Below, in pieces: positions 42,685-51,185 of a stretch of DNA of 64,000 nucleotides (the stretch's first letter is position 1; every line of letters begins with the position of its first letter). The position numbers and the translations under genes were made by a program. Source of the stretch: Kineosporia sp. NBRC 101731 (GTDB lineage: Bacteria; Actinomycetota; Actinomycetes; Actinomycetales; Kineosporiaceae); assembly GCF_030269305.1 (NCBI RefSeq), contig NZ_BSTC01000011.1, forward strand, positions 182,860-246,859, in the 5' to 3' direction. Below the pieces are notes generated by a model that ran no database searches, was not told the DNA's origin, and worked only from the letters and a program-made list of their open reading frames with translations.

Positions 42685-43925
42685 CGCGTCCCAGCGCCGA
42701 GCAGGCCGTCACCGCGCTCATCGCGCTGCCGATGCTCGGCTCCACCCTCTGGTCGGTCGGCGACCAGATCCTGCCCGCCGTGCTCCGGGCCGCGCAGGAA
42801 CGGGGCTTCTCCCCGGAGCTCCTGGCGCTCGCCGGCGGGCTCGCCCTGGCCGGCGTCTGGGTACAGGCCCTGTATTTCGCCGGGCCGATCGCGGCCTCAG
42901 CGGCCCAGCTGCAATGGCTGCCCGCCGCTGACGTGCTCGGTCGCGACCGGATACTGACCGGCCTGATCACGGCGGCGGCGATCGCGATGCTGGTCGTCGT
43001 GGCCGTCCTGGTGGCCCGGGCGATGGGCTGGCCGGTCCCGTTGGCGCTGGGCACCGCGGTTCTGCTCTGCGCCACCCTGGCGACGGTCGTCCAGCTCCAG
43101 AAACGGGACGCCCCCGGACCGGTGGCCCTGCTGTCGGCGGTCTTCCTGATCACCGCCCTGACCCTGGCCGCGGTCCAGGCCTGGACGCTCCCCACCGGCA
43201 CGGCCGTCGGGCTCGGGTTCGCGCTCATGGCGACCCGGCCCAGCCGGCGTCCGCGGGCTCTGGGTGCCCCGCACCCCCTCGTCCCCCGTTGGCAGCTGAT
43301 CCGGGGCCACACCCACCGCTGGTCGGTGAACGCCGGAATGCTCGCGCTGGACACCGACATCGTCCAGGCCGTGCACGAGAGCCAGGGCCGCCCGACCCGC
43401 AGACCCTTGCCGGTGCGCTGGTACCGGACACCGGCGGCGCTCGCCGGCGTCGTCCTCCGGCGGGCCCTCACCGAGACGTTCGTGCCCACGGCGGCACTGG
43501 TGCTGACTGCTCTGATCGCCGCTGCTCTGCTCGGGCCGGGGGCCGGGCTCGCCGTGTTCGTGGTGCTGCAGTACCGGCTGACCACGGCCATCGGTCGGAT
43601 GGCCGAGAGCTGGCTGGCATCTCCTGCACTGCAGCGCATCTGGGCCCGTCGTACGACGCCGGCGGAGCTGTTCGCGCCGGTGTTCGTCAGCGCCCTGCTG
43701 GTGACCCTTACGGCCTGCCTGACGCTGTCTCCTCCGCTCCCGGCAGTCCTGGTGCTCCTGGCCGTGCCGCCGCTGGTGCTCCTTCGCCGTGAGGGGGCCC
43801 GCCGATCCGGGAGTTTCCTGCTCCTGGCCACCCCGGCCGGGCCGTTGCCGATCCAGACCGTGAACCGGGCGATCGCCGGGTACGACGTTCTGGCGGTCGC
43901 CGGTCTCCTCGTCCTGGCTCTTTAG
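42681..43925 (+). CDS. ABC transporter permease-like membrane protein
   Basis: 414 residues from ATG 42681 (ATGA overlap). About ten hydrophobic segments, e.g. ALAGVWVQALYFAGPIAASA, TGLITAAAIAMLVVVAVLVA, ALGTAVLLCATLATVVQLQ, and C-terminal DVLAVAGLLVLAL. A soluble stretch with basic residues lies in the middle (QLIRGHTHRWSVNAGMLALD). DUF6297-like permeases of actinobacteria have this size; substrate unknown. A strong terminator follows. Confidence 0.75.
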   Translation: MTRPSAEQAVTALIALPMLGSTLWSVGDQILPAVLRAAQERGFSPELLALAGGLALAGVWVQALYFAGPIAASAAQLQWLPAADVLGRDRILTGLITAAAIAMLVVVAVLVARAMGWPVPLALGTAVLLCATLATVVQLQKRDAPGPVALLSAVFLITALTLAAVQAWTLPTGTAVGLGFALMATRPSRRPRALGAPHPLVPRWQLIRGHTHRWSVNAGMLALDTDIVQAVHESQGRPTRRPLPVRWYRTPAALAGVVLRRALTETFVPTAALVLTALIAAALLGPGAGLAVFVVLQYRLTTAIGRMAESWLASPALQRIWARRTTPAELFAPVFVSALLVTLTACLTLSPPLPAVLVLLAVPPLVLLRREGARRSGSFLLLATPAGPLPIQTVNRAIAGYDVLAVAGLLVLAL

Positions 43926-43932
43926 GGCACCG

Positions 43933-43979
43933 GATGCTGCGGGCCCGGAACGCGAGCGGCGGTCCGGGCCCGCAGCATC
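43933..43979. terminator. Strong bidirectional terminator
   Basis: A perfect 17-bp stem: GATGCTGCGGGCCCGGA (43933-43949) with its complement at 43963-43979, 13-nt loop, between convergent genes. Confidence 0.85.
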
Positions 43980-43994
43980 GGTCCCGCCGGGCCG

Positions 43995-44897
43995 TCAGTC
44001 CGCCGGGAGGGCGACCCGGGCCGTGCCGGAACGAAGCTTGGCCTGAGCGCGGGGCACGGCCAGCATGGGGCAGGGGAGGTCTGCGAGGAGTGCTCGGCTG
44101 ACCGATCCGCGGACCAGCCCCGAAAGTGCCCCCCGGCGTCCTCCGACCACCAGGAGCTGTGCGTTGGCGGAGAGCTGCGGCAGCAGGACGTCCGGGTCCT
44201 GCCGGATCGCGATGCTGGTGACGCGCAGGCCGTCGGGCGCCGTGGCCGCGAACCGGGTCAGGAGCTGATCGGCCCGTAGCAGCGCCTCATCGGGGCTCTC
44301 ACCCTGCGTGGGCGAGTAGGCATGGGCGAGCACGACGGTGACCGGGCGACCCCGGGCGGCCTGGTAGGCCGCGCTGACGACGCCGGTGTCGGCGGGATGC
44401 GCACTCACCCCGACCACCACTCGCGGATCGGGTGCCGACACCGTACGGGGGCGCGGCACGATGAGTACCGGGCAGTCGGCGGCGGCCAGGAGCAGCCGGC
44501 TGGGTGAGCCCAGAATCAGGGCCCGGCGGCCGTAATGGTCGTGATTGCCGACCACCAGGAGAGCGGCCCGGGGCAGAGGGGCCTGGGAAGGGTGTACGTC
44601 GTTCTCGTCCAGGCAGAAGGTCTCGATCGTCAGCCGGGGGTGGGTGGAGCGCAGTGACCCGATCGCCTGGTCGAGGCTGGTCCTGGCCCTCGTCCGCAGG
44701 GCCTGTGCCGCCTCGTCGAAAGTCGTCGGTGGTGGCCAGTCGGGAAGGGGGTCTGCGCGAAGGATGGTGACGACGGCCAGGGCCAGGCCCCGGTGCAGTG
44801 CCTCGTCCGCCGCCACGGCCAGGATGTGCGCCGGGTGGCCGTGCTGGTCGAGTCCTGCGACGACGTACTCGGCGTGTCCGTTCTCCGGTGTGTTCAT
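43995..44897 (-). CDS. Tandem universal stress protein
   Basis: 300 residues with two Usp domains. The second keeps an ATP-loop-like LLVVGGRRGALSGLVRGSVS (G-x2-G-x9-G-S form is close); the first is degenerate (LLVVGNHDHYGRRALILGSP). It lies 21 bp downstream of ppdK on the same strand, so probably co-transcribed. In actinobacteria such proteins belong to hypoxia and stationary-phase responses. Confidence 0.85.
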   Translation of the reverse strand: MNTPENGHAEYVVAGLDQHGHPAHILAVAADEALHRGLALAVVTILRADPLPDWPPPTTFDEAAQALRTRARTSLDQAIGSLRSTHPRLTIETFCLDENDVHPSQAPLPRAALLVVGNHDHYGRRALILGSPSRLLLAAADCPVLIVPRPRTVSAPDPRVVVGVSAHPADTGVVSAAYQAARGRPVTVVLAHAYSPTQGESPDEALLRADQLLTRFAATAPDGLRVTSIAIRQDPDVLLPQLSANAQLLVVGGRRGALSGLVRGSVSRALLADLPCPMLAVPRAQAKLRSGTARVALPAD

Positions 44898-44918
44898 GGT
44901 CGGTCTCCTGTCCAGGTT

Positions 44919-47606
44919 TCAGCGGCTGTCGGATCCGGTGGCGGTGACGGCGGCGCATCCGGCCTCCAACCGGGCCACGGGCACCCGGTACGGCGAACAG
45001 GAGACGTAGTCGAGGTGAGCCCGGTGGAAGAAACCGATCGAGGCCGGGTCACCCCCGTGTTCACCGCAGACCCCGATTCTCAGGTCGCTCCTGGTCGCTC
45101 GTCCCTCGGCCACCGCGAGCTCGACGAGGCGTCCGATCCCGCTCTCGTCGATGGACTCGAACGGTGAGACCGTGAGGATTCCCTGAGCCAGGTACTGCGG
45201 GAAGAACGCGGACTCGACGTCGTCGCGGGAGAATCCCCAGCCCATCTGCGTCAGGTCGTTGGTGCCGAACGAGAAGAAGTCGGCCTGCGCAGCGATGTCA
45301 CCGGCGGTCAGGGCGGCCCGGGGCACCTCGATCATGGTCCCGACCGGGATCCGGGGTGCGTCCGGGACCTGGGCCAGCGCCTCGCGGAGAATGACGGCGG
45401 CGGCTTCGAGTTCGTGCACGGTCGCCACCAGCGGAACCATGATCTCCGGCCGGGGGTCCAGCCCTCGGCGCACCAGTTGCGCCGCAGCCTCCGCGACGGC
45501 CCGGGCCTGCATGGTGATCAGGCCGGGCACGACCAGGCCGAGGCGGACACCCCGCAGGCCGAGCATCGGGTTCTCCTCATGGATGCGCCGCACGGCGGCC
45601 AGGAGCTCACGATCATGGGCGAGGCTCTCCGGGGAGCCCTGAGCCCGGGCGACCTTCTCGGTCAGGTCTTCCAGACGGGGCAGGAACTCGTGCAGCGGTG
45701 GGTCGATCAGCCGGATCGTTACCGGCAGGCCGTCCATCCGCTCCAGAATGTCGCGAAAATCTTCACGCTGCAGAGGAAGAAGCGCATCGAGACTGTGACG
45801 CACCTGCTCGGGGGTCGTGGCCAGCACCAGCCGTTCGACCAGGATGCGGCGCTCGCCCAGGAACATGTGCTCGGTGCGGCACAGCCCGATGCCCGTCGCA
45901 CCCAGACGCCGCGCCCGCTCGGCGTCGGGCGGAGTGTCGGCATTGGCCTGCACCTGGAGGCGGCGCCGCCGGTCGGCGTGCTCCAGGAGCCGGGCCACGG
46001 CCGCGACGGTCTTGTTTCCCGGTGGCATCAGGCCGGTCTCGAAGTACTCCACCAGCGGGGAGGGGCAGACCCTCACCGCCCCGGCATACACCTGCCCACT
46101 GTCACCGTCCACGGAGATGACATCGCCCTCGCGGAGCAGGACGCCGCCGACCTCGACGGTGCGGGCCGCCTCGTCGATCACCAGGGCCTCGGCCCCGCAG
46201 ACACAGGTCTTGCCCATGCCCCGGGCCACCACCGCCGCGTGGGAGGTCTTCCCGCCGTGACCGGTCAGCACCCCTTCCGCTGCGATCAGGCCCGGAAGGT
46301 CGTCCGGCGTCGTCTCGCGGCGCACCAGGACGACCGGTCCGGCCGATGCCCTGGCGGTGGCCTGGTCCAGCGCGATCGCCCCCACCGCGGCTCCGGGGGA
46401 GGCGGGAATTCCGCTGACGAGGACCCGGTCGCCCGCGCCCGGGGCGAAGGCGGGGAACATCAGCCGGGACAGCTGCGCGCCGCTGACCCGGGCCAGGGCT
46501 TCGTCCAGGTCGATCACGCCCTCGTCGACCAGTTGCGCGGCGATGACGAAGGCGGCCGCAGCCGTGCGTTTCCCGACCCGGGTCTGGAGCATCCACAGGT
46601 GGCCCCGCTCGATGGTGAACTCGGTGTCGCACAGATCCCGGTAGTGCTGCTCAAGGATCTTCAGGTAGCCGAGAAGCTCGTGGAAGCTGCGGGGATCCAG
46701 CGACTCCAGGTCGGCCAACGGCCGGGTGTTGCGCTCGCCGGCCACCACGTCCTCGCCCTGGGCGTCGCTGAGATAGTCCCCGTACACGCCGGGCACGCCG
46801 CTCGCCGGATCACGGGTGAAAGCCACTCCGGTGCCTGAATTCTGGCCGAGATTGCCGTAGACCATGGCCATCACGGTGACGGCCGTCCCCAGGTGGCCCG
46901 GGATCCGTTCCTGCCGCCGGTAGGCGATGGCGCGGTCGGAGTTCCAGGACCCGAACACCGCCCGGATCGCCGACAGCAACTGCTCCGAGGGATCCTGCGG
47001 GAACTCGTGCCAGGTCTGGTCCAGGATGATGTCTTTGAACCGTTCGGTCACCTGGCGCAACTGCTCCACCGACAGATCGGTGACCGAGGATACCTGGGCC
47101 CGGTGCTGTGCCTTGGTCAGAACATCATCGAAAAGGCTTCCGGGCAGTTCGAAAACCGTCTTCCCGAACATCTGGATCAGCCGGCGGTAGGAGTCCCAGG
47201 CGAAGAGTTCATCGCCGCTGGCGACGGCCAGGCCATGCACGCTGACGTCGTTCAGGCCGATGTCCAGAACCGTCTCCATCATGCCCGGCATGGAGAACCG
47301 GGCTCCGGAGCGCACCGATACCAGGAGCGGATCCACCGGATCACCCAGCCGGCGCCCCGCCTGATGCTCCAGACGCTCCAGATGGGAACGAATCTCGGCT
47401 TCCAGGGCGGAGGGGGCGGCCCCGGTCTCGAGATAGGCGCGGCAGGCGGTGGTGGTGATCACGAAACCGGGCGGGACCGGGAGACCGATCCTGGTCATCT
47501 CGGCCAGGTTGGCGCCCTTGCCGCCGAGCAGATCCGCCAGTTGCGCGTCGCCTTCGGCGAAATCGTAGACGTACTTAGTCGTTCTGGGTGTGATCAGCTG
47601 CGTCAT
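44919..47606 (-). CDS. ppdK: Pyruvate phosphate dikinase
   Basis: 895 residues, start ATG 47606 with GGAG upstream; the open frame beyond is not protein-like. Interconverts pyruvate, ATP and Pi with phosphoenolpyruvate, AMP and PPi. N-terminal ATP-grasp (LLGGKGANLAEMTRIGLPVP), swivelling phosphohistidine domain (GHGGKTSHAAVVARGMGKTC, catalytic His in TSHA) and the C-terminal PEP barrel (FFSFGTNDLTQMGWGFSRDD; VCGEHGGDPASIGFF with the catalytic Cys) are all present and of normal length. Sits among stress genes, suggesting PPi-dependent glycolysis or gluconeogenesis under low energy. Confidence 0.95.
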   Translation of the reverse strand: MTQLITPRTTKYVYDFAEGDAQLADLLGGKGANLAEMTRIGLPVPPGFVITTTACRAYLETGAAPSALEAEIRSHLERLEHQAGRRLGDPVDPLLVSVRSGARFSMPGMMETVLDIGLNDVSVHGLAVASGDELFAWDSYRRLIQMFGKTVFELPGSLFDDVLTKAQHRAQVSSVTDLSVEQLRQVTERFKDIILDQTWHEFPQDPSEQLLSAIRAVFGSWNSDRAIAYRRQERIPGHLGTAVTVMAMVYGNLGQNSGTGVAFTRDPASGVPGVYGDYLSDAQGEDVVAGERNTRPLADLESLDPRSFHELLGYLKILEQHYRDLCDTEFTIERGHLWMLQTRVGKRTAAAAFVIAAQLVDEGVIDLDEALARVSGAQLSRLMFPAFAPGAGDRVLVSGIPASPGAAVGAIALDQATARASAGPVVLVRRETTPDDLPGLIAAEGVLTGHGGKTSHAAVVARGMGKTCVCGAEALVIDEAARTVEVGGVLLREGDVISVDGDSGQVYAGAVRVCPSPLVEYFETGLMPPGNKTVAAVARLLEHADRRRRLQVQANADTPPDAERARRLGATGIGLCRTEHMFLGERRILVERLVLATTPEQVRHSLDALLPLQREDFRDILERMDGLPVTIRLIDPPLHEFLPRLEDLTEKVARAQGSPESLAHDRELLAAVRRIHEENPMLGLRGVRLGLVVPGLITMQARAVAEAAAQLVRRGLDPRPEIMVPLVATVHELEAAAVILREALAQVPDAPRIPVGTMIEVPRAALTAGDIAAQADFFSFGTNDLTQMGWGFSRDDVESAFFPQYLAQGILTVSPFESIDESGIGRLVELAVAEGRATRSDLRIGVCGEHGGDPASIGFFHRAHLDYVSCSPYRVPVARLEAGCAAVTATGSDSR

Positions 47607-47674
47607 CGCAATGCATCTCCAGCCAGATGAACGTTCTGTACCTCCACGTTCACCGCTGTCGAACAGGCTCGCCA

Positions 47675-47732
47675 GGGACCAAGGTCCGGTGCTGGGGCAG
47701 TGGTCGACGGGCGGGCAGGACGTTCGCCTCTG
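47675..47732. promoter_or_regulatory. DosR/OsdR-like inverted repeat and shared upstream element
   Basis: GGGACCAAGGTCC (47675-47687) contains the inverted repeat GGACC-AA-GGTCC and sits in the divergent region between ppdK and the Usp gene at 47799. GGACGTTCGCCTCTG (47718-47732) is identical to a stretch before the paralogous Usp gene (52889-52903). DosR-type response regulators bind GGGAC-N-GTCCC-like sites. Confidence 0.55.
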
Positions 47733-47798
47733 ACCGATGCGGTACCTCCGGCGCAGGGTGGGCCTCACGAAGCGGACTCATCCCGGAAGGGGACGATC

Positions 47799-48287
47799 AT
47801 GAGTACTGATGCATCTACCGCACGGCCACTGGTCGTGGTCGGTGTCGACGGATCGGAGCAGTCGAAGCGGGCTCTGCAATGGGCCGGCCGGCTGGAGCGG
47901 CTCCCGGGTGCACCGCAGCTGCCGCAGATCCAGGCGGTCATCGTCTGGGACTACCCCGCGCCCTACGGGGTCGGGGCGCCGATGGGCGGAGGCGGCGGGA
48001 ACGAGCTGGCTCAGGGAATTCTCGATAATGCCGTGAAAAGTGCTTTTCCCGAGGGTATTCCGGAGAACGTCACGCAGGTCGTCCGGCGGGGTGGCGTGGC
48101 CCAGACCCTGATCGACCTGTCGAAGGGTGCGCAGCTGGCCGTGGTGGGCAGCCGGGGTCACGGCGGCATCGCCGGCCTCTTCCTCGGGTCGGTGAGCATG
48201 CGGGTGGCCGAGCGGGCTGCCTGCCCGGTGCTGGTCGTGCACGGGGACAAGGACACATCGGTGCCGGCCGGGGCCGGTCGGGTCTGA
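47799..48287 (+). CDS. Universal stress protein, single domain (paralog A)
   Basis: 162 residues from ATG 47799 with GGAAGGGG upstream. ATP-binding Usp motif complete: VVGSRGHGGIAGLFLGSVS (G-x2-G-x9-G-S). N-terminal VVVGVDGSEQSKRALQWAGR and central QAVIVWDYPAPYGVGAPMGG are nearly the same as in the Usp at 52966, showing a duplication. A DosR-like repeat lies 111 bp upstream. Confidence 0.9.
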   Translation: MSTDASTARPLVVVGVDGSEQSKRALQWAGRLERLPGAPQLPQIQAVIVWDYPAPYGVGAPMGGGGGNELAQGILDNAVKSAFPEGIPENVTQVVRRGGVAQTLIDLSKGAQLAVVGSRGHGGIAGLFLGSVSMRVAERAACPVLVVHGDKDTSVPAGAGRV

Positions 48288-48300
48288 TCAGGCTGATCGA

Positions 48301-48345
48301 GTCTGAGTCAGGTCTGAGTCGGGTTTGAGTCGGGTTTGAGCCGGG
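48301..48345. repeat. Short tandem repeats after the Usp gene
   Basis: Four to five degenerate 10-11-bp units of the form GTCTGAGTCGG / TTTGAGTCGGG. They lie in the 3' untranslated stretch. Confidence 0.6.
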
Positions 48346-48386
48346 TCCAGGCCCCGCCGCGACTCCTGACCGGGCTGTCGCTCGGC

Positions 48387-48420
48387 CGGTCGGGGGAGGA
48401 TCATCCGTCTCCCCTGACCG
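48387..48420. terminator. Bidirectional terminator
   Basis: CGGTCGGGGGAG (48387-48398) and CTCCCCTGACCG (48409-48420) form a 12-bp stem with one G-T pair, loop 10 nt, between convergent genes. Confidence 0.75.
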
Positions 48421-48438
48421 GCAGCGGCCGCCGGCCGG

Positions 48439-49185
48439 TCAGAACATCGTCGCCCAGGGCGAGGCAGAGCCCGTCGAGAACGACGGCGGGGACGACACCA
48501 GGCTCGGTGGGCCGGCGAAACCGCTGGTGCCGTGTAGAACAGCGCTCACCTGCTCGTCCGTGACCTCGGAGAAGTCGGCGTACCACTCGCCGACGGAACG
48601 GAACGGCTCCGGCGAGTACAGGCTGGAGAACTCGTCGGCCGCCAGGGCGACTGCCGCCGGGCCGGCCGGGGAGCTCACCGGGACCGCCAGGAAGATGTGC
48701 TGGGCCCCGCGCGCCCGCACCGCGGCACCGGCCGCGCGGGCGCTCGCGCCACTGGCCAGGCCGTCGGTGATGAGCAGCACCGTTCGGCCCCGGCAGGAGA
48801 GCGGTGCGATACCCCGGCGGATCTGGTCGGTCCGGCGGCGTAGCCGCAGGCGCTGGCGGCGGATGAGATCTTCCAGCTCGTTCGGGCCCACCAGGTACCG
48901 GTCCCAGGCACCCGGAACCATGGCACTGGTGCCGTGCTCGGCGACGGAGCCCAGGACCATGGTCGGCTGCCCGGATCGGTGCAGGCGTTGCACCACGACG
49001 ACATCCATCGGGAGCTCGAGCCGCGTGGCGACCTCGGCGGCCACGGCGACACCCCCACCGGTGAGGCCGACCACGAGAGTCTCCTCGGGGAGGCCGGAGG
49101 CGAAGTGGTCGGCCAGGTGATCGGCCAGGGCCCGCCCGGCCTCCGTACGATCTTTGAACACGGCGCCCCCCGTATTCTTGTTCAT
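48439..49185 (-). CDS. Phosphoribosyltransferase-family protein
   Basis: 248 residues. Type I PRTase fold with the PRPP loop VLLITDGLASGASARAAGAA; the usual first acidic residue of the DDGLATG-type loop is Thr here. Core LVVGLTGGGVAVAAEVATRL and PMDVVVVQRLHRSGQPTMVL are typical of the stand-alone PRTases found in mycobacterial dormancy regulons. Substrate base unknown. Last gene of a - strand series behind two radical-SAM-type genes. Confidence 0.8.
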   Translation of the reverse strand: MNKNTGGAVFKDRTEAGRALADHLADHFASGLPEETLVVGLTGGGVAVAAEVATRLELPMDVVVVQRLHRSGQPTMVLGSVAEHGTSAMVPGAWDRYLVGPNELEDLIRRQRLRLRRRTDQIRRGIAPLSCRGRTVLLITDGLASGASARAAGAAVRARGAQHIFLAVPVSSPAGPAAVALAADEFSSLYSPEPFRSVGEWYADFSEVTDEQVSAVLHGTSGFAGPPSLVSSPPSFSTGSASPWATMF

Positions 49186-49261
49186 GGTCCTCTCCCCTTC
49201 TCGGGCTGGTCGCGAACGGTGCGAATCCGATGACGGACTGCGGGAACCGGCGAGGAGTCGG

Positions 49262-50020
49262 TCACCGGTCGTCGGGCAGTGGCTGTTCGACCGGCAGACC
49301 GTGCTTTCTCAGAAGGGCACGGAGCCGGGCGGCGGTGGTGTCGGGGGGCCGATGGCCGCTGGTCGCGGCCGGTGCGTGGTTGCGCAGGCAGAGACCGTCG
49401 GATGGCCGGCGGGAGGGAATGCCCGGCGTGTAGATCTCGACGGACCGCAGTGTCGGCAGGCCCAGAAGGATCTCGACCATCGCCCGTTTCATCGACGGGG
49501 TATCGGAGAAGGACGTTGCGGCGGGAATCTGGACACGCAGGGGCCGGCCCAATCGCGACAGACGGCGCAGGAAGGCGATCGGGTCGTCCTGCCCGTCGGT
49601 GCCGGCGATCTGGATGGTCGTGCTGCACGGCGGCAGGCTCACCGTCAGCAGGGTGATCTCCTGCAGGAAAAGGTCACTCAGATGACGGCTGGGGAATCCG
49701 GACGTGACCAGCTCGGTGCGGAGCCCTCTCTCGCGACCGATGTGGATCAGGGCACTGCTGAAACCGGGCTGGAGGAGGGGTTCGTAGCCTTCCACCACCA
49801 GCGTGCTCGCCCCGTTCCGGAACCGGAGAACCTCCTCGACGGTGGTGGGACCCAGATGGGGGTGCGCCGGGCCCAGGGTGACGGTGAATCGCATCTCGTC
49901 GTCCGGGTCTGGGCTTCTCACCGTCATCAGGACCCGGCCGGGCACGTGCAACGGTAGGGCTGAACCGGTGGGCCAGGCTGTCACCGGTACGCGGGTGGGT
50001 CCGGCCTTCTGGATGGTCAT
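49262..50020 (-). CDS. Radical SAM-like (PflA-like) protein without the cluster cysteines
   Basis: 252 residues. Segments resemble the barrel of the neighbouring PflA-like enzyme: TTVEEVLRFRNGASTLVVEG, GYEPLLQPGFSSALIHIGRE, RGLRTELVTSGFPSRHLSDL, PTLRSVEIYTPGIPSRRPSD. The CxxxCxxC that binds the 4Fe-4S cluster is absent; the only cysteines are in PPCSTT and GLCLRN. So it probably cannot generate the SAM radical itself and may be a partner or regulator of the PflA-like enzyme. Distance to that gene is 143 bp on the same strand. The relationship is inferred from short motifs. Confidence 0.55.
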   Translation of the reverse strand: MTIQKAGPTRVPVTAWPTGSALPLHVPGRVLMTVRSPDPDDEMRFTVTLGPAHPHLGPTTVEEVLRFRNGASTLVVEGYEPLLQPGFSSALIHIGRERGLRTELVTSGFPSRHLSDLFLQEITLLTVSLPPCSTTIQIAGTDGQDDPIAFLRRLSRLGRPLRVQIPAATSFSDTPSMKRAMVEILLGLPTLRSVEIYTPGIPSRRPSDGLCLRNHAPAATSGHRPPDTTAARLRALLRKHGLPVEQPLPDDR

Positions 50021-50163
50021 GATGGAACTTCCTCAGTCGCGGGAAGGCACTTCGACCGGGCGGGTCAGCGCTCGTCACTCTCAGCGTCTGTTCATGGGCC
50101 GACGGTGACGAGAGGCGAAGGTCCCGGAGAGCTGAACGGTGTCGGTGGGATGCCGTGCCTGTC

Positions 50164-51033
50164 TCAGAACTGATCGGCCGGCGACCGGATCGTGACGCCG
50201 AGATCGGTGATGCACCCCTGGTCCTCGAAGAGGGTTCGGGCGCGCTGGATCTGGCCCGTCGTGGCCTCGGCGGTCCCCCTCAGTTCATAGGGCAGGCCCA
50301 GGCGCCGGTACGAGCCGGTCCCGAGGTGCTGGAAGCCCATGACCTCGACCCGGCTGATGTTGGCGTGGGCGTTCACAAACCGCGCGAGGTCGTCGATGTT
50401 CTGCCGGGAGTCGTTGAGGCCCGGAATGAGCAGATAGCTGAGGTGTACCTCGCGCCCCGAGGCGGCAAGCCGGTCGGTGAACTGGAGGACCGGGTTGATG
50501 TCCTGCCGGGTGATGCGCCGGAAAAGTTGCGGATCGGTGGTTTTCAGGTCCAGCACGATCACGCCGATGTCGTCCAGGGTGGTGTCGGGAACCAGGCCGC
50601 CGAGGTAGCCCGGGGTCTCGAGCGTGGTGCGGTAGCCCTGCTCTCGGGCGGCCCGCAGGACGGCCGCGGTGAACCCGGGCTGGGCGAAAGGGTCGCCTCC
50701 GGTCAGGGTGAATCCGCCGCCGGAGCCGGTGACGGCCTGACGGTGGGCCTGGAGCCGGGACTGTGCTTCGGGAAAGGGTGATTCGTCGCCGCCCGAACGG
50801 TCCCAGACCTCCGGTGTCGGGCAGTTGAGGCACTGCAGGGCGCATCCGGACAGGACGAGGTACAGCTCGTACGTCAGCGCGGGTGGGCGCTGCGTGAGGT
50901 GCCACGCGTGAATGTTCCCGGTCGGCTGCTCCGTGCGGGAAGCTCTGGCCGCCGGCGCTCCTGCCAGCAGGAGGCCGGGAAACGGATCGCTCAAGGTAGC
51001 AACTCCCAGTAATGGAAAATGACCATTGGTCAT
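50164..51033 (-). CDS. Pyruvate formate-lyase-activating-enzyme-like radical SAM protein
   Basis: 289 residues from ATG 51033; the frame continues upstream, but that part encodes GVPGVPGVP from DNA repeats. Radical SAM cysteines in SGCALQCLNCPTPEVWDR (C-x3-C-x2-C), SAM-binding FTLTGGDPFAQPGFTAAVLR, and TTLETPGYLGGLVPDTTLDD, LDLKTTDPQLFRRITRQDIN, SYLLIPGLNDSRQNIDDLAR as in PflA. No glycyl-radical enzyme is in the window. Expected to act under low oxygen, agreeing with the stress/dormancy neighbours. Confidence 0.85.
   Translation of the reverse strand: MTNGHFPLLGVATLSDPFPGLLLAGAPAARASRTEQPTGNIHAWHLTQRPPALTYELYLVLSGCALQCLNCPTPEVWDRSGGDESPFPEAQSRLQAHRQAVTGSGGGFTLTGGDPFAQPGFTAAVLRAAREQGYRTTLETPGYLGGLVPDTTLDDIGVIVLDLKTTDPQLFRRITRQDINPVLQFTDRLAASGREVHLSYLLIPGLNDSRQNIDDLARFVNAHANISRVEVMGFQHLGTGSYRRLGLPYELRGTAEATTGQIQRARTLFEDQGCITDLGVTIRSPADQF
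51019..51033. promoter_or_regulatory. Perfect palindrome at the start of the PflA-like gene
   Basis: ATGACCATTGGTCAT: 7-bp perfect arms around one base. It coincides with the proposed start codon on the - strand. Possible binding site for a dimeric regulator, or a start mis-assignment (TTG 15 codons later has GGGAG). Confidence 0.45.
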
Positions 51034-51121
51034 CACAGCCCTCGAGAGCCCGGGACCTACAGAGGCGAAAGTCCTGTCCGTGCGCGTCCGGTCAGGGCGA
51101 GGCGTCCCGGTTCGGCCATCA

Positions 51122-51150
51122 GGGACACCGGGGACACCGGGGACACCGGG
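51122..51150. repeat. 9-bp tandem repeat (GGGACACCG x3)
   Basis: Three exact GGGACACCG units (51122-51148) and a partial fourth, between the CoA-ligase-like gene and the PflA-like gene. A CATCAGGGAC string flanks both sides (51117 and 51154). Confidence 0.75.
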
Positions 51151-51185
51151 GTCATCAGGGACCGAGCGACCGTTCCGGCTCGGGG

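Noticed and set aside
45414..46838. 474-residue + frame inside ppdK
   Set aside because: Antisense to a complete pyruvate phosphate dikinase; His/Gln/Arg-rich shadow.
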